From Odontesthes bonariensis (Eukaryota; Chordata; Actinopteri; Atheriniformes; Atherinopsidae): 64,000 nucleotides of DNA. Under the pieces are notes generated by a model that made no database searches, had not been told where the DNA came from, and saw nothing but the letters and a program-made list of their open reading frames with translations. Position numbers and translations under genes: made by a program. Positions within the stretch are counted from its first letter, which is position 1; the number at the start of each line of letters is the position of its first letter. Location of the stretch: positions 325,001 to 389,000 of the forward strand of contig NC_134526.1 in assembly GCF_027942865.1 (NCBI RefSeq). The letters are read 5' to 3'. Shown in pieces: positions 10,101-22,008 of the stretch.

Positions 10101-13100
10101 TACTGCATACTGCATGCTACATGCTGCATGCTACATACTGCATACTACATTCTGCATACTGCATGCTACATACTGCATACTGCATGCTACATGCTACATA
10201 CTGCATGCTACATACTGCATACTGCATGCTACATACTGCATACTGCATGCTACATGCTACATACTGCATGCTACATACTGCATACTACATGCTGCATACT
10301 GCATACTGCATGCTACATACTGCATACTGCATGCTACATGCTACATACTGCATGCTACATGCTACATACTGCATGCTACATACTGCATACTGCATGCTAC
10401 ATACTGCATGCTACATGCTGCATACTGCATGCTACATGCTACATACTGCATGCTACATGCTGCATACTGCATGCTACATGCTACATACTGCATGCTACAT
10501 ACTGCATACTGCATGCTACATACTGCATGCTACATGCTGCATACTGCATGCTACATGCTACATACTGCATGCTACATACTGCATACTGCATGCTGCATAC
10601 TGCATACTGCATGCTACATACTGCATGCTACATGCTGCATACTGCATGCTACATACTGCATACTACATACTGCATGCTGCATACTGCATACTGCATGCTA
10701 CATACTGCATGCTACATACTGCATGCTACATGCTACATACTGCATGCTACATACTGCATGCTACATACTGCATGCTACATGCTACATACTGCATACTGCA
10801 TGCTACATACTGCATGCTACATGCTGCATACTGCATGCTACATACTGCATGCTACATGCTGCATACTGCATGTTACATGCTGCATACTGCATGCTACATG
10901 CTGCATACTGCATGCTACATACTGCATGCTACATACTGCATACTGCATGCTACATACTGCATGCTACATGCTACATACTGCATACTGCATACTTCCATGC
11001 TACATACTGCATACTTCCATGCTACATACTGCATACTACATGCTACATACTGCATGCTACATGCTACATGCTACATACTGCATACTACATGCTACATACT
11101 GCATACTACATGCTACATACTGCATACTACATGCTACATGTTACATACTGCATACTACATGCTACATACTGCATACTACATGCTACATGTTACATACTGC
11201 ATGCTACATACTACATACTACATATTAGATGCTTCCATACTACATACTGCATGCTACATGCTACATGTTACATGCTACATACTGCATACTACATGCTACA
11301 TGTTACATACTGCATACTGCATACTACATGCTACATACTGCATACTACATGCTACATGCTACATACTGCATACTGCATACTGCATACTACATACTACATA
11401 TTAGATGCTTCCATACTACATACTGCATGCTACATGCTACATACTGCATACTGCATACTACATGCTACATACTGCATACTACATGCTACATGTTACATAC
11501 TGCATGCTACATACTGCATACTGCATACTACATGCTACATACTGCATACTACATGCTACATGTTACATACTGCATACTACATGCTACATACTGCATACTA
11601 CATGCTACATGTTACATACTGCATGCTACATGCTACATACTGCATACTGCATACTACATGCTACATACTGCATACTACATGCTACATGTTACATACTGCA
11701 TACTACATGCTACATACTGCATACTGCATGCTACATGCTACATACTGCATACTACATGCTACATACTACATATTAGATGCTTCCATACTACATACTGCAT
11801 GCTACATGCTACATACTGCATACTGCATACTACATGCTACATACTGCATACTACATGCTACATGTTACATACTGCATACTACATGCTACATGTTACATAC
11901 TGAATGCTACATACTACATACTACATATTAGATGCTTCCATACTACATACTGCATACTACATGTTACATACTGCATACTGCATACTACATGCTACATACT
12001 GCATACTACATGCTACATGTTACATACTGCATACTACATGCTACATGTTACATACTGAATGCTACATGCTACATACTACATATTACATACTGCATACTCA
12101 TCGATCAGACAGTATGCAGAGCGTTTACCCACAATGCATTTCGCTCCTGTCCGAGCCGAAATCAGCCGGCCTGAAGCTGATTTCCCTTAAGCTCTAAACT
12201 CTGTAAACTTTAGCAGCATTTGAAACATTTTCAGGTGAGAAAGTAGTCGTTTAGATCCCCAACGTGTTGAAAACCTGACAAAATACCGGCTGTTTACAAT
12301 TTAGTTCCCACGAATTCGGCGCTACTAAAGCTAGCCGCAGTGAGCTAACGCACTTCCTGTTATTTTCACAAAATAAAATACCCGTTGCCTTTTATCATAG
12401 GGAAAGCCATTACCATACAATTGGTGCTTTTGTTTTGAAAACAGGAAGTGAACCTACCCTCGTTGTAGCTAGCTTGAAACTGCCGTTTTGACAGGAAATG
12501 ACGATCGGCGACGTTACGTTGCATCTTGGGTAGTTTGAGTATGAGTAGTAACCTCATGATGCATACCCAACATTTAGGAGAATCTAGTATGCATCCGGGA
12601 ACTTCTGCTTACTCAAACTCGCATACTAACTCAGAAAGTTAGTAGGAGAAGTATGTGGTTTGGAACACAGCCTGTTACTGTTCTCCTCAGAGTTTTCTGT
12701 CCAAACTCAAACTGTGTTTGTTCCTGCAGACGAGGACGAGGAGGAGGAGGAAGACGACCTGCTGACACGCACCGGGAACTTTGTGGCGTCTTCAGAAAGT
12801 CTTCCCGGCGGCATCCTGAGGGTCAGTGACGCCGGGCCGGACCCCTGACCTGGGAAAAAAGTCTGATGTGTTCGGCCTGATGTGTTCGGTCCGGTGTCTC
12901 TCAGGATAAAAGTGTCTCTGTTTCTGTCCCTCAGATGAAGAAGTGTCTCCACGCCAACAGCGCCCGTCCCTCAGAGGACAAACTGACCACCGTGCAGTTC
13001 CACCCGTCCGCTCAGGTCGTCATGACGGCCGGCCTCGACCAATCCGTCTCGCTCTTTCAGGTACGGCTCAGACAGCAGGGGGCGCTCTCAGGGGGAGGTC

Positions 13101-16014
13101 ATGTGACTCGGTCCTGTGACTCACCTTCTTCTTCTTCTTCAGGTGGACGGACGGACCAACCCAAAGATCCAGAGCATCCACCTGGAGCGGTTCCCCGTCC
13201 ACAAGGCTCGCTTCAGTCGGGACGGAGAGACGGTGATCGCCACCAGCCTGAGGAACCGGATGTTCTACCTGTACGACATGATGGAGGGGCGGGTGTCGCC
13301 CGTCCACGCCGTCAGGGGTCAGACTCGCCTGAAAGCTCAGTGGCGCCGCCGCAGGCTGAACGCTAACGCCCCTCGTGTTGTAACGCTAACGCCCCTCGTG
13401 TTGTAACGCCAACGCCCCTCGTGTTGTAACGCCAACGCCCCTCGTGTTGTAACGCCAACGCCCCTCGTGTTGTAACGCCAACGCCCCTCGTGTTGTAACG
13501 CCAACGCCCCTCGTGTTGTAACGCTAACGCCCCACATGTTGTAACGCTAACGCCCCTCGTGTTGTAACGCCAACGCCCCTCGTGTTGTAACGCTAACGCC
13601 CCTCGTGTTGTAACGCTAACGCCCCTCATGTTGTAACGCTAACGCCCCTCATGTTGTAACGCCAACGCCCCTCGTGTTGTAACGCTAACGCCCCTCGTGT
13701 TGTAACGCTAACACCCCACATGTTGTAACGCTAACGCCCCTCGTGTTGTAACGCCCCTCGTGTTGTAACGCCCCTCGTGTTGTAACGCCCCTCATGTTGT
13801 AACGCCAACGCCCCTCGTGTTGTAACGCTAACGCCCCTCGTGTTGTAACGCTAACGCCCCTCGTGTTGTAACGCTAACGCCCCTCGTGTTGTAACGCCCC
13901 TCGTGTTGTAACGCCAACGCCCCTCATGTTGTAACGCTAACGCCCCTCATGTTGTAACGCCAACGCCCCTCGTGTTGTAACGCTAACGCCCCTCGTGTTG
14001 TAACGCTAACGCCCCACATGTTGTAACGCTAACGCCCCTCGTGTTGTAACGCCCCTCGTGTTGTAACGCCCCTCATGTTGTAACGCCAACGCCCCTCGTG
14101 TTGTAACGCCAACGCCCCTCGTGTTGTAACGCTAACGCCCCTCGTGTTGTAACGCCCCTCATGTTGTAACGCCAACGCCCCTCGTGTTGTAACGCCAACG
14201 CCCCTCGTGTTGTAACGCTAACGCCCCTCGTGTTGTAACGCCAACGCCCCTCGTGTTGTAACGCCAACGCCCCTCGTGTTGTAACGCCAACGCCCCTCGT
14301 GTTGTAACGCCAACGCCCCTCGTGTTGTAACGCCAACGCCCCTCATGTTGTAACGCCCCTCATGTTGTAACGCCCCTCATGTTGTAACGCCCCTCGTGTT
14401 GTAACGCCAACGCCCCTCGTGTTGTAACGCCCCTCATGTTGTAACGCCAACGCCCCTCGTGTTGCAACGCCAACGCCCCTCGTGTTGTAACGCCCCTCAT
14501 GTTGTAACGCCCCTCATGTTGTAACGCCCCTCATGTTGTAACGCCCCTCATGTTGTAACGCCCCTCATGTTGTAACGCCCCTCATGTTGTAACGCCCCTC
14601 GTGTTGTAACGCCAACGCCCCTCGTGTTGTAACGCCCCTCATGTTGTAACGCCAACGCCCCTCGTGTTGCAACGCCAACGCCCCTCGTGTTGTAACGCCA
14701 ACGCCCCTCGTGTTGCAACGCTAACGCCCCTCGTGTTGCAACGCCAACGCCCCTCGTGTTGTAACGCCAACGCCCCTCGTGTTGTAACGCCAACGCCCCT
14801 CGTGTTGTAATGCCAACGCCCCTCGTGTTGCAATGCTAACGCCCCTCATGTTGTAACGCCCCTCGTGTTGCAACGCTAACGCCCCTCATGTTGCAACGCT
14901 AACGCCCCTCATGTTGCAACGCTAACGCCCCTCGTGTTGCAACGCTAACGCCCCTCGTGTTGTAACGCCCCTCGTGTTGCAACGCTAACGCCCCTCGTGT
15001 TGTAACGCCCCTCGTGTTGTAACGCTAACGCCCCTCATGTTGTAACGGCCCTCGTGTTGCAACGCTAACGCCCCTCGTGTTGTAACGCCAACGCCCCTCG
15101 TGTTGTAACGCTAACGCCCCTCATGTTGTAACGCCCCTCGTGTTGTAACGCTAACGCCCCTCATGTTGTAACGGCCCTCGTGTTGCAACGCTAACGCCCC
15201 TCGTGTTGCAACGCTAACGCCCCTCGTGTTGTAACGCCCCTCGTGTTGCAACGCCAACGCCCCTCATGTTGTAACGCCAACGCCCCTGTTGTTGCAACGC
15301 CAACGCTAACGCCCCTCATGTTGTAACGCCCCTCATGTTGTAACGCCCCTCGTGTTGCAACGCCAACGCCCCTCGTGTTGCAACGCCAACGCCCCTCGTG
15401 TTGTAACGCCCCTGTTGCAACGCTAACGCCCCTCGTGTTGTAACGCTAACGCCCCTCGTGTTGCAACGCTAACGCCCCTCGTGTTGCAACGCCAACGCCC
15501 CTCGTGTTGTAACGCTAACGCCCCTCGTGTTGTGTTCAGGTCTGAACGAGGCCCGGGTGAAGGAGTTCTCCGTGTGTCCTGAGGGGGGCGCCCTGCTGCT
15601 GAGCGGGACCAGCGGGTACCTGCACCTGCTCACGCTCAAGGTGAGTCTTCTTCTTCTTCTTCTTCTTCTTCTTCTTCTGCTGCTGCTTCTGCTCCTTCTT
15701 CTTCTGCTTCTTCTTCTTCTTATGCTTCTTCTTCTGCTGCTTCTCCTGCTTCTTCTGCTTCTTCTTCTGCTGCTTCTGCTCCTCCTGCTTCTCCTTCTTC
15801 TCCTTTTTCTTCTTCTTCTTCTTATGCTTCTGCTGCTTCTCCTGCTTCTTCTGCTCCTTCTTCTGCTTCTTCTTCTGATGCTTCTTCTTCTCCTTCTTCT
15901 TCTTCTTCTTCTTATGCTTCTGCTTCTGCTGCTTCTCCTGCTTCTTCTGCTTCTTCTTCTGCTGCTTCTGTTCTTCTGCTCCTTCTTCTGCTTCTTCTTC
16001 TGATGCTTCTTCTT

Positions 16015-16045
<31 letters not shown>

Positions 16046-18220
16046 TGCTTCTGCTTCTGCTGCTTCTCCTGCTTCTTCTGCTTCTTCTTCTGATGCTTCT
16101 TCTTCTTCTGCTTCTTCTTCTTCTTCTTCTCCTGCTTCTTCTTCTCCTTCTTCTTCTTCTTCTTCTGCTGCTTCTGCTCCTCCTTCTTCTCCTTTTTCTT
16201 CTTCTTCTTCTTATGCTTCTGCTGCTTCTCCTGCTTCTTCTGCTCCTTCTTCTGCTTCTTCTTCTGATGCTTCTTCTTCTCCTTCTTCTTCTTCTTCTTC
16301 TTATGCTTCTGCTGCTTCTCCTGCTTCTTCTGCTCCTTCTTCTGCTTCTTCTTCTGATGCTTCTTCTTCTCCTTCTTCTTCTTCTTCTTCTTCTTCTTAT
16401 GCTTCTGCTGCTTCTTCTGCTTCTTCTGCTTCTTCTGCTTCTGCTTCTTCTTCTGATGCTTCTTCTTCTGCTGCTTCTGCTTCTTCTTCTTCTCCTGCTT
16501 CTTCTGCTCCTTCTGCTTCTTCTTCTGCTGCTTCTGTTCTTCTGCTGCTTCTTCTTCTGCTGTTTGGGTGGTGTGGGAGCTGACTGTGTGTGTGTTCAGA
16601 CCAACGAGGTGGTCCGCAGCATGAAGATGAACGGAAACGTCAGCGGCGTGGCGTTCTCTCCCGACGGCGATAAAGTCTTCACGAACTCAGGTGAGTCGGC
16701 GCCCGGGTGGCGTGTGATGTCACGGCCCGGCCGGTGTGTGATGTCATCGCCCTGTGGTCAGTCATGTGACCGGCGTGCGTGTGTGCAGACGAGGGCGAGG
16801 TGTACGTGTGGGACCTGCGCAGCAGCCGCTGCCTCAACAGGTTCACGGACGCCGGCTGCGTGAGGGGGACGTCCATCGCTGCCTCGCCGGACGGGCGCTA
16901 CCTGGCCTGCGGGTAAGTCCCGCCCACATTCCCATCCGGCGTTCCCATTGGCCGACGCTCGTCTGTGATCCGGACCATCGGGTTTCTGCCTCACTGTGAC
17001 GCTGCGTCTGTTTCAGATCTCAGTCGGGCGTGGTCAACATCTACTCCCAGGAGGCGTGTCTTAATTCAACCAATCCGAAGCCTCTGAAAGCCGTGATGAA
17101 CCTGCTGACCACGGCCACCTCTCTGGCCTTCAACCCCAGCTCCGAGATCCTGGCCATCGCCTCCCGGGTCGAGGACGAGGCCGTGCGGCTGGTAAGATGG
17201 CGGCGAAGGTGGAGATGGCGCCGGTGGCCGTGATGATGGCGTCTGTTACCGTTGTTATCATTAACCCTTGGCTCCTCCCCTCAGGTCCACCTGTCCAGCC
17301 TCACCGTCTTCTCCAACTTCCCCGTCGCCAAGAGGAAGATCGTTTATCGAGCCAGCTGCTTGGACTTCTCACCCCACAGCGGCTTCATGTCATTGGCTAA
17401 TAACAAAGGCCACGCCCCCCTTTTCAGGTGAGACAGCCAATCAGCTCCTCTGCTTCTTTCACAAAACGTCCGCGGAGAGACTCGAACCGACCGCGGAGAG
17501 ACTCGAACCGACCGCGGAGAGACTCGAACCGACCGCGCAGAGACCCGAAACGACCGCGGAGAGGCCCGAACCGACCGCGGAGAGGCCCGAACCGACCGCG
17601 CCGAGACCCGAACCGACCGCGGAGAGACCCGAACCGACCGCGGAGAGGCCCGAACCGACCGCGGAGAGGCCCGAACCGACCGCGGAGAGGCCCGAAACGA
17701 CCGCGGAGAGGCCCGAACCGACCGCGGAGAGGCCCGAAACGACCGCGGAGAGGCCCGAACCGACCGCGGAGAGGCCCGAACCGACCGCGCCGAGACCCGA
17801 ACCGACCGCGGAGAGACCCGAACCGACCGCGCCGAGACCCGAACCGACCGCGGAGAGACCCGAACCGACCGCGGAGAGGCCCGAACCGACCGCGCCGAGA
17901 CCCGAACCGACCGCGGAGAGGCCCGAACCGACCGCGGAGAGGCCCGAACCGACCGCGGAGAGGCCCGAACCGACCGCGGAGAGGCCCGAACCGACCGCGC
18001 CGAGACCCGAACCGACCGCGCCGAGACCCGAAACGACCGCGCCGAGACTTGAAATCTCGCAGACAGACTCAAAGACCTGTAGAGAGCGTCTCTGAGGCTT
18101 TGAGGTCCTGTTATGTTACAGTAGAACCGGAGAACAAAGGGAAGGGTTAGGGTTAATGGTGACTGTCTGACTGAGGAAATGCTGTTTGTGTTCAGGTTGC
18201 TGCATTACAAAGACTTCTGA
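4133..18220 (+). CDS. utp18: UTP18 small-subunit processome component (WD40), 13 exons
   Basis: Exons: 4133-4492, 9100-9236, 9312-9407, 9505-9572, 12730-12821, 12935-13060, 13143-13317, 15540-15640, 16600-16690, 16789-16912, 17017-17191, 17285-17427, 18196-18220. They join in frame to 1713 nt (570 residues plus stop; human UTP18 is about 556). The acidic, charged N-terminus includes AWVDEDDE, FQRSMGGTPSWA and DDLLTRTGNF, as in UTP18. Residues from about 252 form the WD40 propeller (VQFHPSAQVVMTAGLDQSVS, GEVYVWDLRSSRCLNRF, GVVNIY), ending LLHYKDF. UTP18 is a nucleolar U3 snoRNP protein of the UTP-B subcomplex, needed for early 18S rRNA processing. Exon 1 encodes four tandem copies of KLDPEEEEQKRQKN, a coding minisatellite. 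The exon 2 acceptor could be 3 bases upstream. Introns 4, 7, 8 and 12 are mostly tandem repeat; intron 1 holds nested transposons. Confidence 0.95.
6336..6570 (+). repeat. 19-bp minisatellite inside the hAT shell
   Basis: About 12 tandem copies of GGCTGATACCTCCGGTTCA, with GACTGATACC variants alternating semi-regularly. Non-coding. Confidence 0.9.
7019..7815. mobile_element. hAT MITE with perfect 8-bp target duplication
   Basis: Element begins TAGTGTTGCATGGTATACC and ends GGTATCGTGACAACACTA. Both flanks carry CCGCCAGG (7011-7018 and 7816-7823), a perfect 8-bp target duplication diagnostic of hAT. Subterminal regions are rich in GGTACCGGTACC-type palindromes. There is no transposase. It is the innermost of three nested elements and therefore the youngest. 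Confidence 0.85.
7411..7474. repeat. Perfect 64-bp palindrome
   Basis: Two 32-base arms meet with no spacer at 7442/7443 (centre GAAGCCGGCTTC). Every position pairs from 7411/7474 inward. Part of the arm, CCGTCACTCACGA, recurs just downstream at about 7486-7498. It lies inside the hAT MITE. Confidence 0.95.
8507..8918. mobile_element. Short TIR element between duplicated flanks
   Basis: Begins CAGGGGCGATTTTAGG and ends TAGCTGAGCCCCTG, giving short inverted termini CAGGGGC. Text such as GGGGCCTTGGCACCACT near the right end resembles other fish hAT MITEs. No clear target duplication: the left flank ends GTTGTGAC and the right flank starts TTTAAACA. It sits exactly at the junction of a tandem duplication of about 100 bp (see findings). 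Confidence 0.45.
9597..12672. mobile_element. MITE filling utp18 intron 4
   Basis: Perfect 16-bp inverted termini: GGCTGTGTTCCAAACC at 9597-9612 and its complement ending at 12672. The match extends to about 25 of 26 bases (GCATACTTCC inside the left end). Possible 3-bp target duplication TGT on both sides. The element starts 25 bases after the exon 4 donor and ends 57 bases before exon 5, so it makes up almost all of the 3157-base intron. The family is not certain. Most of the interior is a tandem heptamer array; the right 500 bases are unique. Confidence 0.75.
9632..12095 (+). repeat. Heptamer minisatellite (CATACTG / CATGCTA / CATACTA)
   Basis: About 2.4 kb of 7-bp units, roughly 350 copies, built from CATACTG, CATGCTA, CATACTA, CATGTTA and rare CATACTT. 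Because 7 is not a multiple of 3, all three + frames read the same YILHTACYMLHT-type peptide, giving very long open frames that are not genes. The right third contains a higher-order unit of about 180 bp marked by TATTAGATGCTTCCATACTA (near 11224, 11400, 11770 and 11930). Confidence 0.95.
13365..15530 (+). repeat. 17/23-bp minisatellite filling utp18 intron 7
   Basis: Units of AACGCCCCTCGTGTTGT (17 bp) with an optional AACGCT or AACGCC prefix (23 bp), about 100 copies. The array starts about 50 bases after the exon 7 donor and runs into the exon 8 acceptor, whose TGTGTTCAG looks like a modified repeat unit. CpG-containing and CpG-decayed variants (CTCGTG versus CTCATG) are interspersed. Confidence 0.95.
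15641..16565 (+). repeat. CTT/CTG triplet repeat filling utp18 intron 8
   Basis: Almost pure pyrimidine triplets (TTC, with TGC and TCC interruptions) from the exon 8 donor to about 35 bases before the exon 9 acceptor. Higher-order units containing TTATGCTTCTGCTGCTTCTC repeat at about 100-bp spacing. The poly-Leu open frames are composition artefacts. Confidence 0.95.
17465..18050 (+). repeat. 21-bp minisatellite in utp18 intron 12
   Basis: About 28 copies of GACCGCGGAGAGGCCCGAAC and close variants (CGCCGAGACCCG form), very GC- and CpG-rich. The 21-bp length keeps frames open on both strands (ERPEPTA-type repeats), but there is no conservation or exon signal to support coding. Confidence 0.95.
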
Positions 18221-18322
18221 AGAGGAGCTCTGAGGACGAAGCATCGGGTCAGAACCTTCAGACGGCCCACCAGAACTCATTCAGAACTGCCGGCTGTGTC
18301 CCCCTGTTTTTATTGTTTCTGT

Positions 18323-18328
18323 ATTAAA
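18323..18328 (+). terminator. Likely utp18 polyadenylation signal (ATTAAA)
   Basis: ATTAAA about 100 bases after the stop codon, followed by T/G-rich sequence (GTTGGTTCTGTGTT). A near copy of the same stretch with another ATTAAA is at about 18362-18367. Confidence 0.6.
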
Positions 18329-18784
18329 GAACCCGAACAGAACCACCTGTTGGTTCTGTGTTATTAAAGAACCCGAACAGAACCATCTGTTTGAAGTTGA
18401 AACACAACATGCGTGTCGCTTCTTAAACTGTCCTGCCGGCGGGGTCAGAGGTCAGAGGTCAGAGGTCAGGAACAGGCTCACTCGGAAACAGACTCTGTTC
18501 TTCCTGCTCCTCGTCTTTACATTAAAGTCTGACCCAGATCCCGTATTCAACCCCACAGAAGTGTGAGGTTCTGTCCAGCTGGTGCTTAGAACCTGAGAAC
18601 AGAACCAGTGATGATGCAGGAACATCCCATCCGGACCTTTGGATCATATCACAAAGTTCTGATGAAGTGTGTCTATGTTTGTGTTCTTTATCATTGGTTC
18701 TATCATAAATAACATGGTTCTATCATAAAGAACATGGGTTCCATGATAAAAAATATGGTTCTATGATAGAGAACATGGTTCTAT

Positions 18785-19560
18785 CAAATCAAATCAAATT
18801 TATTTGTATAGCACATTTCATTTACAAACAGTTCAAAGTGCTTTACATAAAATAAAAGCATTGCAGCAGGGAGTGCAAGAAGCATTAAAATACATAAAAG
18901 AAAATAAAGAGAAACAAATAAAATCATTTAAATGCATTTAAAAACCAGCAACAGTCCAGATAAGCTCAAAGATAGCGTGCAGATTTCATGCATAGACACA
19001 TGAGAACAGAAATGTCTTTAACCTGGATTTAAAAATGTCTCCATTTGGTGAAAGTTTAATCTCCACTGGCAGTTTGTTCCACTTGTTTGCAGCATAACAG
19101 CTAAATGCTGCTTCTCCATGTTTAGTCTGGACTCTGGACTGGACCAGCTGACCTGAGTCCTTGGATCTCAGAGCTCTGCTGGGTTTATATTCTCTGAACA
19201 GATCACAGATGTAAACCATCAGCAGGCTTTTAAAATCTATTCTGTGACTGACTGGAAGCCAGAGTAAAGATTTTAAAACTGGTGTGATGTGTTCAGATCT
19301 CTTAGTCCGGGTTAAAACTCCAGCAGCAGCGTTCTGGATGAGCTGCAGATGTTTAATGCTCTTTGTGGGAAGTCCAGTTAAAAGAGCGTTACAGTGATGA
19401 AGTCTGCTGGAGATGAATGCATGGATGAGTTTCTCCTGGAAACCTTTAATTCTGTTGATGTTTCTGAGGTGGTAAAAAGCTGCCTTGGTGACAGCTTTGA
19501 TGTGGCTGCTGAAAGTCAGATCTGAGTCTATCAACACTCCGAGGTTACGAACTTGGTCAG
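18785..19560 (-). mobile_element. L2/CR1-type LINE, 3' fragment
   Basis: On the - strand, 19537-18986 encodes the C-terminal end of an L2-type reverse transcriptase [82 protein letters not shown]. The catalytic YADD region is absent (5' truncated, as usual for LINEs). Its 3' end at about 18785-18850 has the fish L2 tail, seen on + as TCAAATCAAATTTATTTGTA followed by GCACATTTCAT. Not functional. Confidence 0.85.
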
Positions 19561-19639
19561 TGATTGTAAGGTCCTGAGTCTCAAGATATTTACCAACGCT
19601 GACCTATGATAAATATGATATGATAAAGAACATGGTTCT

Positions 19640-20870
19640 ATGATAAACTAATGAAACCTGAGTTGATTCTTTTTGGTCAGACAATGTTCAACCTAGTCAT
19701 TATCCTCAGAAAAATATTAAAACGGTCTCTCCTCATGTTCTTTCCGCTGGTGAGTGTCAAATTATGTTTGCTGAACTCTTAGATAAGCTCACTCAGGTAC
19801 AGTTTGAGAAAGACATTGATAAATGGTACGGTGAATTCTGTGAATATATTTGCAGGGCTAATGATGTCCGTAGAAACCCAGGCTCCACCAGGTCAGGTGG
19901 ATTTGCTGGGAAACTTAAACCTTACTGGAATGAACGGTTGAAAGAAATGTGGAAGGAAGTGAGGATGCCCGAGAAAATATTTTTAAAGTGTGATAGTAAT
20001 GACATGAGGAAGCAACAACTAAGGAATGAATTTAAGGTTGAACAACAGAATTTTGACAGAAAATTGAGAGCCTGTAAAAGAAAATATGAGCGGGGCAGGC
20101 ATTAAAAATAGAGCACTTGCAATCTAATAATCCTCAGTTGTTTTGGAACTAGATAAATAATTTGGGCCCGAAAAGAGTCAAACCCATCCCAATGGAAGTG
20201 GTGTTGGAAAATGGATCCTCTTTTTTTTCTGTCGATTGTGTTCTGAAAAAATGGGAAACTGACTTTTGCTACTTATTTTCTGGAAGTAATTGCTCAGCAG
20301 AGTGGGATAATTGTTTTCTTGAAAGGTTAGTTGATGGAAAAAATGTTATGGAGACCAGTATGCAGCAAGAGTCTTATTCCTCTAATCAGTACCTAAATAT
20401 TAGTATTACTCAAGAGCAAGTTAAAAGGGCAATAGACATGCTTAAACTAAGAAAAGCGAGAGGTATTGATAACTTGTCAAATGACCTACTTAAAGTGCCT
20501 TGTTTCCTCCCAATTCTGGGTAAACTCTTCTTTGCCTGCTTTGAGTATAGTTTGATTCCCTCTGAGTGGTATAAATCCATCATTAAACCAATCCCAAAAT
20601 CCCCAAATAATGATCCTAGAGTTCCTTTGAACTATAGAGGTATAAGTCTTCTAAGCTGTGTCTACAAGCTCTACTCCAGTATCCTTAACAGACGCTTATA
20701 TAGTTATCTGGAAACATTTGATCTTCTGGTAGATGGACAGAATGGTTTTCCAAAGAATAGAGCCTGTATTGATCACATATTTTCTCTGTCTACTATAGTT
20801 GATGCTAGAATACAAGAGAGGAAACCTACTTTCACTTTCCAGTTGAGAAGTGGCATCTCGCCTCTGGCGG
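19640..20870 (+). mobile_element. Non-LTR retrotransposon reverse-transcriptase fragment
   Basis: A degenerate ORF in two pieces. 19764-20105 encodes a basic linker (GGFAGKLKPYWNERLKEMWK). A region with stops follows, then 20162-20870 encodes the N-terminal half of a reverse transcriptase: KARGIDNLSNDLLK, IIKPIPKSPNNDPRVPLNYR, GISLLSCVYKLYSSILNRRL, DGQNGFPKNRACIDHIFSL. The frame ends before the YADD box, so catalytic residues are missing and no endonuclease is present. The family is distinct from the neighbouring L2; the exact clade is not called. Confidence 0.8.
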
Positions 20871-21464
20871 TTGAAACTGGACGTTTCCATCTTAATCCCA
20901 GAGGAGAACAGAAAGTGTCCCGTGTGACTTAAATCAGATGCATTTTGGGTTTTACTCTCCTTTTTACCATGAAGTTAGACTTAAGCTCTTCCTTAAACTG
21001 ACCTTGGAATGTCAGGATTTGTTTTCTGTGTCCGATGAGTGCAGACTAACATAAAAGTGTTTTATTTAGCCCGATATGTGTTATATATACAACTATAACC
21101 AACTGTATGTCTGAGTGGGGCTGTTTACTGAGGACCGTTTATGCTGGATTAGCCATTATGGAGATGTTCTTTTGACTGTTGCTTTTTATTACTTATGGTG
21201 TGTCCTGTAAGCCAGTGCGGGCTGGGCACCTTTTTGGTGCCCAAAAATAACAAAAATCTTTTTGATGTGAAACTGAACACAGATTTTTCTGCATATTTTC
21301 TGATGATTTTAAATCTTCATCTTCTCACGAAATCATACGGAAGGATTTTATAATCCTGACCAAATCATTCTGATTCTTTGCCACCTGAAAGGAGTCCAAC
21401 CTGAAGGTAAAAACAGGAACACACACCCCCACCCACAAACTCACCTGACCTGCTTTCTGCACCT

Positions 21465-21543
21465 GTGGCCCCGCCCCCTGATGACATCACAGACCTGAGT
21501 TTCAGGGTGTGTGTCAGAGACGAGCCGAGCGGCGCAGAGGAAG
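21465..21543 (+). promoter_or_regulatory. Candidate promoter and non-coding first exon of the TRIM gene
   Basis: A GC box (CCCCGCCCCC) and TGATGACATCAC (CRE-like) are followed about 50 bases later by a strong donor AAG|GTAAGAAG at 21543/21544. The TRIM start codon exon begins one base after an acceptor (TCTTGCAG at 25651-25658), so an upstream untranslated exon is expected, and this is the best-looking candidate. No TATA box seen. Inference only. Confidence 0.35.
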
Positions 21544-21659
21544 GTAAGAAGCTCCCTGTGGGCCTGAAACTCTGAGAGAAAAGTGGGATTTCAGCTTCTG
21601 TTTCATGGGTTACTGATGTGGAAACTGGGTCAGAATCAGCTGCTTTATGGGGCTCAGCT

Positions 21660-21725
21660 GCAGAGGTGATCAGCTGATCACAGTGTTTGATCAGCTGATC
21701 ACAGTGTTTGATCAGCTGATCACAT
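21660..21725. repeat. Three copies of the palindrome TGATCAGCTGATCA
   Basis: Perfect 14-bp palindromes spaced by about 8 bases (CAGTGTTTGATCAG overlap), period about 22 bp. They contain the E-box CAGCTG. They lie about 120 bases downstream of the candidate TRIM first exon. Confidence 0.9.
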
Positions 21726-22008
21726 TCTGCTTCTGGAACAGTTGGGATGTGTGATCTGTAAAAGTTTTGGGACGGTTCAGCTGGTTAACGATCTCTGACT
21801 GGATCCACCTGTGAAGCTGACTGAGAGGGATCCCAGGAAGCCATCATGCTGTGGTGCATTCTGGGTAACTGAGCCGCTTTGTTTACATGTTCTGAGGTTC
21901 TTTAAATATTTCTGCCCCTGCGAGTTCAACGAGTTCTTTAATGAGATCACAGCACCAGTGATCATCAGAGGAGCGACGGATAAAAGCCAGAGGAAGGGTT
22001 CTGCAGCC

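Noticed and set aside
9494..12197. Very long + strand open frames (up to about 780 codons) reading YILHTACYML repeats
   Set aside because: A 7-bp array lacking stops in all frames; same peptide in each frame, no exon signals, lies within utp18 intron 4.
17268..18150. Pro/Arg-rich repeat protein (ERPEPTA) continuing from utp18 exon 12
   Set aside because: The real donor at 17427/17428 (AG|GTGAGA) leads to exon 13, which restores the conserved UTP18 ending LLHYKDF; the repeat is intronic.
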